DNA of 38,737 bases, from contig JAJRXV010000153.1 of assembly GCA_024276115.1 (NCBI GenBank), forward strand, positions 1 to 38,737, read 5' to 3'. A model generated the notes under the pieces. It did not search any database, was not told the origin of the DNA, and worked only from the letters and a program-made list of their open reading frames with translations. Of this stretch, positions 18,371 through 26,492 are shown one piece after another. Source of the DNA: Deltaproteobacteria bacterium (GTDB taxonomy: Bacteria; Desulfobacterota; JAJRXV01). Both the position numbers and the translations under genes were made by a program. The number at the start of each line of letters is the position of its first letter. Within the stretch, counting starts at the first letter, position 1.

Positions 18371-19330
18371 ATGGGAAATCATGATGATATTAGCACGTTT
18401 TTGAGCAAATATTCCTCAATGTTAAAAAATATTTTTGAAAAGACATCATATTTTAAGAAGGCATATGATACAGCATACGCTGAGTCCGCACAACAAATAC
18501 CGACAATAAAGTCTGAGCTTCTCGCTATCATCAATAATGTAAAGGATAATATCTCAACGTTGGGGCAGGCAGAACTCCCCTCAGATGATTTATCACGAGT
18601 AAAAAATATATTAAGCGATATAGAAAATGTTCTCCCTGTGATTAACGATATGCTCAACGACCTTCAATCGAAGAAGACTGTTGATAAATGTATAAGTCAT
18701 ATTGAAAGAACGATTTTTATCGCAAATGAGCATATAGCTGATATAGACTCAGAAAACCGATCCCACCAAACTATTGAGACAGTAAAGTTTCTCGCGATAA
18801 TGCCGAGGTTGTTGTTCGCTCAGATTGATGGCGTTTACGATGAAATGAATAGCTATATCCATACTCAACTTGACAGAACTACAAAACTTTCAGGAATATT
18901 AACATTACCGTTGACTCTAGAATCACTTTTGGCCGGGGATACGCAAAAAAGCAGGTTGACCGAGATAATTGAAATACTTTCAGATGTCGAAAAAGTTTCT
19001 TCTGCTGATTCTACCGAGCTGAAGGAACTACTCAAAAATACAATAAGTGAATTTGAACTATTAGAGCCAACGGTGTTTGATGTACTGCACTTGTTAGATG
19101 TCTCGGCGGCTTCTACAAAAACACTCGAGCAGCCGCTCGCTGAAAAACTCTTTCTGGACAATAACTTATCAAAGGCATCAATTTTCGCCACAAAGTTATT
19201 AAAAGACCTTTCAGCCAATAATACCAGGACAATAGATTGTGACGATAAGGTTCAGGATATACTCAACCTATTGTCCACTGATGAAGAAAAGAAAAAAGCA
19301 CAGGAAATTCTCGACAATATAGATTTGTAG
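18371..19330 (+). CDS. Hypothetical, predicted mostly alpha-helical soluble protein
   Basis: 319-aa ORF with AGAAGGAG ribosome-binding site just upstream of ATG; no family recognised, helix-favouring composition. Confidence 0.75.
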   Translation: MGNHDDISTFLSKYSSMLKNIFEKTSYFKKAYDTAYAESAQQIPTIKSELLAIINNVKDNISTLGQAELPSDDLSRVKNILSDIENVLPVINDMLNDLQSKKTVDKCISHIERTIFIANEHIADIDSENRSHQTIETVKFLAIMPRLLFAQIDGVYDEMNSYIHTQLDRTTKLSGILTLPLTLESLLAGDTQKSRLTEIIEILSDVEKVSSADSTELKELLKNTISEFELLEPTVFDVLHLLDVSAASTKTLEQPLAEKLFLDNNLSKASIFATKLLKDLSANNTRTIDCDDKVQDILNLLSTDEEKKKAQEILDNIDL

Positions 19331-19433
19331 TTCAATATCTTATCAGCATGGACGCGTGTCCGATAACATCTTCGTAGAGCGGCTTTGACATACAGTGCAA
19401 TGCGAGGTCTTGAAAAGCATAAATGATGTCCTC

Positions 19434-21041
19434 CTACAGCTTTATACGGTTTTTCCTGTAAGCCAAAAACAACATCAACAGAAGTATCACAGACAGCGTC
19501 ACCGCGAAAACATCCCCATACTTCGAGTAAAACGTATCTTTATTTATCGTGTATATCTCATCAGTCAAATACGCTCTGTCAAGTAGCTTTGTGTTTTTGA
19601 TCACTCTGCCGAAAGGATCAATGACGAGGCTGATACCGGTGTTCGCCGCGCGGATGAGGTACCGCTTGTTTTCCACCGCTCGGAAGGCTGCCATGCTTAC
19701 CTGCTGATGTGGCGCGGAAGTATCCCCAAACCAGGCGTCATTAGTGATATTGACGAGGAAATCCGCCCCGTTATTAACAAAGTTTCTGACGAGGTTCGGG
19801 AATATCGACTCGTAACAGATCAGAACGCCGAACTCATAGTTATGTCCGACCATCTTCAGATTTTTCGCCTTCTTCCCCGACGTGAAATCACCAATCCCTT
19901 CAGTGAGTTTGTCCACAAAAAACAGTATCTTATGGATCGGCACATACTCCCCGAACGGCACGAGGTGTACCTTGTCGTAGCGGGAGAGCTTGACCTCACC
20001 GCTTGCGTCTTCGGTCGGTGGAATCAGAAACGCGCTGTTAAAATAGTCATACTCACCATCGGGGTCATCATACTTCGGTTCGTACGCGAGCGCGCCGGTT
20101 AATATGTACGCGTTATTCTCTTTTGCGAGTCTGATTAGCTTCGCGCGGTCATTGGTAGCGTTCTGGATATAAAACGGCGCGGCGGTCTCCGGCCACACGA
20201 TGAGGGTAGGGGGGCTATTATCATAGTTCGAGTTTTTTTGTATATCCTCAGTGGCTTTCTGAGTGAGCTCTGTGTAATTCTCCATTGTCGTCTCTCTCGA
20301 GTTCTCTGACCACTTCAACTCTTGGGCGATGTTTCCTTGCGTTAGCCCTACTTTTATCGGGTTATTTTTGTTGATTATACTCTCGTCTAGCGACAAAGCG
20401 CCATAAAGGAGAGCGGCGATAAATATTGCGCATGTGATAGCGGCTTCGATTTTGTACAGCTTTTTTTTCTCCGAAGTGAAGTACCTGTACATTCTGTATA
20501 GTGCGGAGTTGACCAGCAGTATGAGGAATGATTGTCCGTAAACGCCTGTGATATCCGCAACCTGTGTAAGCCCGAACCGGCGGTAAGTCGCATATCCAAA
20601 GAGTATCCATGGAAACCCTGAGATCAGATATGTTCTGAGATATTCGAGCGGCACCCAGATTAGTGGCGCGATGAAAACAGAGTCGAATCGTTTGAGTGTG
20701 TATCTGTGCAACATCGCGAAGAGTCCAAAGAATGCGGCGAGGTAAAGCGCCAACAGCAGGAATATCAGGGTGCAGAGTACTATATTCATCGCTCCGTATG
20801 TAGAGAGGGTAGCGATGAGCCAGTACATAGTCAAAAAGTAGAAAACCAGTCCGACGTATAGACCGGCGAGGAAGGATCCCTTCGCGCTTTTTTTCTCTAT
20901 AACGATGAAAAACGGTAGAAGTCCAACCCAGATGAGTGCGTCGATGTTGATATTCTCAAATGAGCAGGCGAGGGCGACCGCGGAGAGGGTCAACAGAAAA
21001 TATTCAGTTAATGTAAGTCGAAATATATTGAGTTTTTTCAC
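19434..21041 (-). CDS. lnt: Apolipoprotein N-acyltransferase Lnt
   Basis: N-terminal TM bundle then nitrilase-type domain: LIVWPETAAPF, YDKVHLVPFGEYVPI, FGVLICYESIFPNLVRNFVNNGADFLVNITNDAWFG. Confidence 0.95.
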   Translation of the reverse strand: MKKLNIFRLTLTEYFLLTLSAVALACSFENINIDALIWVGLLPFFIVIEKKSAKGSFLAGLYVGLVFYFLTMYWLIATLSTYGAMNIVLCTLIFLLLALYLAAFFGLFAMLHRYTLKRFDSVFIAPLIWVPLEYLRTYLISGFPWILFGYATYRRFGLTQVADITGVYGQSFLILLVNSALYRMYRYFTSEKKKLYKIEAAITCAIFIAALLYGALSLDESIINKNNPIKVGLTQGNIAQELKWSENSRETTMENYTELTQKATEDIQKNSNYDNSPPTLIVWPETAAPFYIQNATNDRAKLIRLAKENNAYILTGALAYEPKYDDPDGEYDYFNSAFLIPPTEDASGEVKLSRYDKVHLVPFGEYVPIHKILFFVDKLTEGIGDFTSGKKAKNLKMVGHNYEFGVLICYESIFPNLVRNFVNNGADFLVNITNDAWFGDTSAPHQQVSMAAFRAVENKRYLIRAANTGISLVIDPFGRVIKNTKLLDRAYLTDEIYTINKDTFYSKYGDVFAVTLSVILLLMLFLAYRKNRIKL

Positions 21042-21050
21042 GTGGCGGGG

Positions 21051-21917
21051 TTATTCCTTTTTCGTTTCGTCAGAGTCGGTTGGTACGTTAACGTAGACTT
21101 TCACTTTATCCACTCTTCGTTCATTACCTTCGGTTATTTCAAACGAAAAGTGTTCGTAATCGATTTTTTCACCTATCGTGGGGACTTTGCCGGTCAGATG
21201 GAATATGAAACCGCCGAGCGTCTCATATTTTTCTTTCGGCAGTTCAGTGTGAAAAAAGTCATCGAATTCATCAAGATCGATACGAGCGTCAACGCTGTAG
21301 CAGTTTTCGCTGAGTTTTACGATCTCCTCTTTCTCGTCATCATATTCGTCTTTGATATCCCCGACTATCTCCTCGAGAATATCCTCAAAGGTCACGATAC
21401 CGGCTGTACCACCGTACTCATCGATAACTATAGCCATGTGTGTCCGCTTTTTCTTGAACTCCTTGAAGAGCTCCTCGACATTTTTGGTCTCAGGAACAAA
21501 AAAAGGTGTACGGCATATCTGCATGAGGTTGATCGATTCAGGGGCACGCCCCCAATACTGTAGCAGATCGCGCAGATACAAGATTCCGACGACGTTATCT
21601 ACACTACCCTCATACACCGGAATCCGCGAGAAGTTTTCGTTGCTCGCTATGTCCAGAACATCGGCGATCGTTGACTCTTTTGAGAGCGCGATTATCTCTG
21701 TCCTTGGTTTCATTATTTCTCTTATGATTATGTTTTTGAACTGTAAGATGCTGTGCAACATCTCACTTTCATCTTCGTCAATAACTCCTTCTTTTTCACT
21801 GACATCCAGTAATATTTCTATCTCTTCTTCAGTGATATTTAACTTTTCATCCTTGTTTTCACTATGTAAATAGTTGTTTAAATTTAACAACAACCGTTTA
21901 ATGGGACCATCTTCCAA
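21051..21917 (-). CDS. CBS-domain CorC/HlyC-type transporter-associated protein
   Basis: IIREIMKPRTEIIALSKEST...FSRIPVYEGSVDNVVGILYLRDLL...MAIVIDEYGGTAGIVTFEDILEEIVGDIKDEYD. Confidence 0.93.
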   Translation of the reverse strand: MEDGPIKRLLLNLNNYLHSENKDEKLNITEEEIEILLDVSEKEGVIDEDESEMLHSILQFKNIIIREIMKPRTEIIALSKESTIADVLDIASNENFSRIPVYEGSVDNVVGILYLRDLLQYWGRAPESINLMQICRTPFFVPETKNVEELFKEFKKKRTHMAIVIDEYGGTAGIVTFEDILEEIVGDIKDEYDDEKEEIVKLSENCYSVDARIDLDEFDDFFHTELPKEKYETLGGFIFHLTGKVPTIGEKIDYEHFSFEITEGNERRVDKVKVYVNVPTDSDETKKE

Positions 21918-22367
21918 TTATTCCTCTCCTTTAGTAATCATTTTAAATAGTTCTTCTTCTTTCTTTTTCATCGCTTTGGCGTCAGAGTCCTCTTTCTCAT
22001 GGTCGTACCCGCAAAGGTGTAAAATGCCATGGATGAGCAGGTAGATAGTCTCCTCCTCAATAGTCACATTTTTTTTTTCGGCGTATTCCTTAGCGTTGTC
22101 AAGGGATACGACAACATCACCAAGAAGGTAGTCATTTATACCTGAGTCCTCCCCCTCTCGCATTGGAAAAGATATTACATCAGTAGGGTAATCTCTGTTT
22201 AAGTATTTCGCGTTCAAGCCCCTAATCTCTTCATCTCCGACAAAGAGTACGCTGACTTCAGTGCTACTTGGACATTCCAAGGCGTTTAAGATTTTCTTTA
22301 TCTTCGTTTTCATCACCGCCTTGTTTATCTGTATCTTTTGATGATTGCTTCTTAACTGTATCTCCAT
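21918..22367 (-). CDS. ybeY: Endoribonuclease YbeY
   Basis: VSVLFVGDEEIRGLNAKYLNRDYPTDVISFPM...LLGDVVVSLDNAKEYAEK...LIHGILHLCGYDHEKEDSDAKAMKKKEEELF. Confidence 0.97.
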   Translation of the reverse strand: MEIQLRSNHQKIQINKAVMKTKIKKILNALECPSSTEVSVLFVGDEEIRGLNAKYLNRDYPTDVISFPMREGEDSGINDYLLGDVVVSLDNAKEYAEKKNVTIEEETIYLLIHGILHLCGYDHEKEDSDAKAMKKKEEELFKMITKGEE

Positions 22368-24960
22368 TTTGCTTTTGCTTCCTCTCGCTTTGTTTGTAAG
22401 CCAGCTCTGGGTAATCGACTCTTTGATGATATATCGCGTTCAAGATATGGTTAAACGCCTTTGCTATCTTATTAAGATCCTTCAACGTCAACTCACACTC
22501 ATCAAGCTGCCCCTCTGAAAACATCTTATTTATCATCTTCTGCACGACACCTTGTATCCGCGCGGAAGTAAATTCAGGTATTGTTTTTGCCGCCGCCTCA
22601 ACGACGTCAGCCAAAAGCACCAGCCCAGCCTCCTTCGTCTGCGGTTTCGGACCGGGGTACTTGAAGTCCTTCTCGTCTACTGTTTGCAGATTTTCATCCT
22701 CTTGATCCTTAGCTTTTTTGTAGAAGTACTTTATCAGCCCTGTACCGTGATGCTGTTGGATAATATCTATTATCTTCTTGCCAAGCTTGTGTTCTGTCGC
22801 GAGCTCCACACCCTCCCGAATATGAGATATGATAATCAAACTACTCATATTGGGGCTGAGCTTATCGTGCTTGTTGTTTATCTCCCGCTGGTTCTCAATG
22901 AAATAAAGTGGTTTCTTAATTTTACCTATATCATGGTAGTATGAACTTACCCGGGCGAGGAGCGGGTTGGCGTTTATCGCTTTCGCGGCCTCCTCTACCA
23001 TAGAGCCGACAATGATCGAATGCTGATATGTGCCCGGAGCGTGAATCGGAAGCTTTTTCAAAAGCGGGTGGTCAAGATTTGCCAGCTCAAGGAGCTTGAT
23101 ATCGGTAGTGTAGCCGAATACAGCCTCTATTATCGGAATTACCCCCGAAACAAGTATGCTGAGAATTATACCATTAGCGAACCCTGATACAAGTTGCGTC
23201 ACATTGCTTTCAGAGAAAACGTCGAGCTTCAGGTTGAACGTGTTGAAGGATAGTATTAGCAGAACGTTGATAAATCCTACCATGAATCCGGCTTTGATCA
23301 TTGTTGTTCGTTGTTTGCAGTGAGTCACCCCTAGAGCGGCGACCAAACTTCCTACAAAAGAATAAACAAAGATAATCATAGAGTTATCCATCAACAACGC
23401 ATACAGAAGGCTCGAAAATAGCGAGTAGATGAGGGCGGTTTCTGAGTTGAGTACTATTCTGATTGTCATTGCGCCCAACGCGAATGGAATAGCATAATAG
23501 TAATCGGCGACATTTGTGCCGGGTAGTCTGATACTCATCGCTTCGGAGATAAATATGAACCCTTTTGCGATGAGTAGCCCAAAAATCGAGATCACGCACA
23601 TCAGCAAAACGTCTTTAAAGTCTATTGTAAATTTTCTGATATTTTTCGAGGCGAACCTATAACCAACAAGTGTTAAAGTCAGTAGCATCATGAAAACCCC
23701 GACGAAGATCTTTACATATCTGTATTCGAGCTTTGTTGTGCTAAGTTTGCGTAAAAACAAGATGTCCTGTTCTTCTACCGGATCACCTTCTCTGACGATG
23801 ACTTCACCTTTTTTAACCTCAAAAAATACCGGTGATATAGCGTCTTCGGCCTTTTTCTTCCGCTTTTCCGTTTCATTTTTGTTTAGTGAAAGGTTTGGTG
23901 TTATCAGCTCTTGTGACTTGTTAAGTATTAGTTTCACAAGCTTCTTTGACTTAATCTCACTAAGCATATCTTTAGAAATAATCGCTATTATGTTTTTTAC
24001 GTCCTTGTAATCTTTGACGATACCTATATCTTTTATCCTGTCTTCTTTTTGAGTCTCGATTTTGCGAATGATTATACCTTTAGATTGATCGTCAGGCAAA
24101 AGCCCTTTATCCCGGACTATGAAATTTTCCATAGATTTTGAGATTATTGACTTAATATTATCACGTATTTGAAGGGTAAATTTGCTGTCTATAAGCACTT
24201 TGTATTCATTATCAGTAAGAGTTATCTTCAGTGCTTCCTCGAAATTCTTTTTCATTGTGATGATCTGTTCTTCAGGCTTCTGGATTGCTTTTATGTCTGC
24301 CTCAAACATCTTTTTCTTATCTTTAGGGATGCTTACTTCTCTTTCACCTACTTTGAGTGTTATCAGCTCAACCGGCTCTTCCACAATAACATCTTTCGCC
24401 TTTATCAGCTCCTTATCTGGCTTGGGTAGCGTTTTATCCAGAGTCACTGGGGTGTTTTTGTCGCCTTCAGGCGTAACAACCGGCTTAGGCTGTGGCTCTT
24501 CAATCGGTGGTGTAGCTACATTGACCGCATAGCTATTTATTACCTCGTCGACTTTATTGTTGTAATTCGTGTAAAGCCGTTGGATTATCCCGAACGCGTT
24601 ATCAACATTTTTCTGAATGTCAAGAGGTATTTTTGAGTCGTAATCATAGACTGATAGTGCGTGTTCGCGCGCGTTTTTCTTCATTACCCTGACTTGTTTT
24701 GAATCCTCTACTCTTATAAGAAATGGCGCTTTTATAGTTGAATCAGCAATCGCGCCTTTCTCGTAGCTATACGTTGTGACCTTAGACTCCTGAGAAATCA
24801 GGAATGTCAGAATAAGCGTAGTCACAAGGCATAAAAAAAACTTGTGTAATCCTCTGTTGTTCATAATGTTTTCCCTCTTTACATAATTATCTAATACGAA
24901 TACGTTCTTCTTAAAAAGGTAATAGAACAATGATTTTTTTTCTTGCCCGTCAATATCCAT
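22264..24960 (-). CDS. pgpH: PgpH-type 7TM-HD family protein (predicted c-di-AMP phosphodiesterase)
   Basis: Long periplasmic region, about 7 TM, HD domain HAPGTYQHSIIVGSMVEEAAKAI...SSYYHDIGKIKKPLYFIENQ...SLIIISHIREGVELA...IIQQHHGTGLIKYFYKKA. True start may be MNNRGLHK (internal). Confidence 0.93.
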   Translation of the reverse strand: MDIDGQEKKSLFYYLFKKNVFVLDNYVKRENIMNNRGLHKFFLCLVTTLILTFLISQESKVTTYSYEKGAIADSTIKAPFLIRVEDSKQVRVMKKNAREHALSVYDYDSKIPLDIQKNVDNAFGIIQRLYTNYNNKVDEVINSYAVNVATPPIEEPQPKPVVTPEGDKNTPVTLDKTLPKPDKELIKAKDVIVEEPVELITLKVGEREVSIPKDKKKMFEADIKAIQKPEEQIITMKKNFEEALKITLTDNEYKVLIDSKFTLQIRDNIKSIISKSMENFIVRDKGLLPDDQSKGIIIRKIETQKEDRIKDIGIVKDYKDVKNIIAIISKDMLSEIKSKKLVKLILNKSQELITPNLSLNKNETEKRKKKAEDAISPVFFEVKKGEVIVREGDPVEEQDILFLRKLSTTKLEYRYVKIFVGVFMMLLTLTLVGYRFASKNIRKFTIDFKDVLLMCVISIFGLLIAKGFIFISEAMSIRLPGTNVADYYYAIPFALGAMTIRIVLNSETALIYSLFSSLLYALLMDNSMIIFVYSFVGSLVAALGVTHCKQRTTMIKAGFMVGFINVLLILSFNTFNLKLDVFSESNVTQLVSGFANGIILSILVSGVIPIIEAVFGYTTDIKLLELANLDHPLLKKLPIHAPGTYQHSIIVGSMVEEAAKAINANPLLARVSSYYHDIGKIKKPLYFIENQREINNKHDKLSPNMSSLIIISHIREGVELATEHKLGKKIIDIIQQHHGTGLIKYFYKKAKDQEDENLQTVDEKDFKYPGPKPQTKEAGLVLLADVVEAAAKTIPEFTSARIQGVVQKMINKMFSEGQLDECELTLKDLNKIAKAFNHILNAIYHQRVDYPELAYKQSERKQKQNGDTVKKQSSKDTDKQGGDENEDKENLKRLGMSK

Positions 24961-24979
24961 TTTTGTTACCTTTCTTGTT

Positions 24980-25010
24980 CAGGCGCGCCTGTTTTTTTCT
25001 GCGGGTTTAT
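24980..25010 (+). repeat. CAGGCGCGCCTG-T7-C(T)GCGGGTTTA element, copy 1
   Basis: GC palindrome followed by T7 and GCGGGTTTA; inverted copy at 29156-29184. Confidence 0.7.
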
Positions 25011-25073
25011 GCACTTTAATAGTATAGCAAGCTACAATATCTGATACCCCAGACCTGTTACGGGGTAGTCAAT

Positions 25074-26492
25074 TCAGTTAAAAGAGATTTCCATTCGCTT
25101 TAGCTTCTCAACTAAAGTGGTACGGTTAATGTTTAAAAATTTCGCGGCTTTACTCTTTGTTCCTTTATGTAGCGCCATAGCGTTTTTGATCAGTTCTTTT
25201 TCAAATTTTGCCAGCTCACTGTTAAGGTCTATACCGGTTGTGGTGTGCTTATCGCTTTTGACCCTGCTTGCCTTGGGGATCAAAGCCTTGCTTCTAACAT
25301 TTTGTGGAAAATCTTTCTCAGTGATTTTATTATCATCGCATAATATTATCGCGCGCTCGATCATGTTTTCCAGCTCTCGGACATTACCGGGGAAGTCATA
25401 AGCTTCAAGTAACTTGATCGCGGAATCATCAATAATAACCTTCTTGTTCTTGATTTTCTTTGAGTATTTCTTTAAGAAATATTTTGCCAGTAAAGGTACA
25501 TCGCCCTTACGCTTTTCAAGGGTAGGGAGATTTAATTGTACTATGTCCAGTCTATAATATAGGTCTTCTCTAAATGTCCCGTTTTTTATCGCCTCAGTCA
25601 GGTTGGCGTTTGTCGCTGAAACCACGCGCACATCGATTTTTTTTGACTTGGTGTCGCCGACTTTTACAATCTCTTTCTCCTGGAGTACGCGAAGTAATTT
25701 CACTTGTAGAGCAGGACTCATATTACCTATTTCATCCAAAAATATTGTTCCGTTATCCGCGTATTCAAACTTCCCCACCTTGGTTGCGTGGGCGCCGGTA
25801 AAAGCTCCCTTGACATGCCCAAAAAGCTCACTTTCGAGCAGGTTGTGCGGGATAGAGCCGCAGTTTATAGCCACGAACTTATTGTCACGTCGCGAGCTGT
25901 TGTAGTGTACCGCTTTCGCGACAAGTTCTTTGCCGGTACCAGAATTACCGAGAATCAAAATAGAGCAGTCCTGGTCAGCGACCTTCTCCATCACATTGAA
26001 AACCTCCTGCATTGCCAGGCTCTTACCGATGATGTTGCTGAAATCATATTTTCCATACAGTAGTTTTTTTAAGTATGTGTTCTCATTGATTAAACGCTGT
26101 TGGTCGAGCGCTTTGTCGATCACTTTTTTCAGCTCATCAAATTTAAGCGGCTTCAAAATGTAATCATAAGCGCCTTCTTTTATGGCCGTAACAGCTGTTT
26201 TTATTGTCGCGTGCCCGGTGATAAGAAGAGTGCAGATATGCGGTGCTGTCTCCTTGATATTTTTTAACAGATCTATGCCGTTCATGTTAGGCAGTTTAAG
26301 GTCAGTGATAACTATGTCGATATTCTCTTTTTTGAGTATCTTTAGCGCTTCTTCCCCGGATCCTGCGGAAAAAGGCAGGAAATTTTCACGTTCCAGCAAC
26401 TTAGTGAGAGCTAATCGCGTGTGAACCTCGTCATCTACGATTAAAATAGGTATCTTGCTGCTACCTTCATTGTTATCACTCTTACTCATCAT
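25074..26492 (-). CDS. NtrC-family sigma-54-dependent response regulator
   Basis: Receiver (ILIVDDEVHTRLAL...DIVITDLKLPNMNGIDLL...GAYDYILKPLKFDEL), AAA+ (GNSGTGKELVAKAVH, ESELFGHVKGAFTGA), Fis-type HTH (GTKSKAAKFLNINRTTLVEKLKRM). Start at MMSKSDNN. Confidence 0.95.
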   Translation of the reverse strand: MMSKSDNNEGSSKIPILIVDDEVHTRLALTKLLERENFLPFSAGSGEEALKILKKENIDIVITDLKLPNMNGIDLLKNIKETAPHICTLLITGHATIKTAVTAIKEGAYDYILKPLKFDELKKVIDKALDQQRLINENTYLKKLLYGKYDFSNIIGKSLAMQEVFNVMEKVADQDCSILILGNSGTGKELVAKAVHYNSSRRDNKFVAINCGSIPHNLLESELFGHVKGAFTGAHATKVGKFEYADNGTIFLDEIGNMSPALQVKLLRVLQEKEIVKVGDTKSKKIDVRVVSATNANLTEAIKNGTFREDLYYRLDIVQLNLPTLEKRKGDVPLLAKYFLKKYSKKIKNKKVIIDDSAIKLLEAYDFPGNVRELENMIERAIILCDDNKITEKDFPQNVRSKALIPKASRVKSDKHTTTGIDLNSELAKFEKELIKNAMALHKGTKSKAAKFLNINRTTLVEKLKRMEISFN

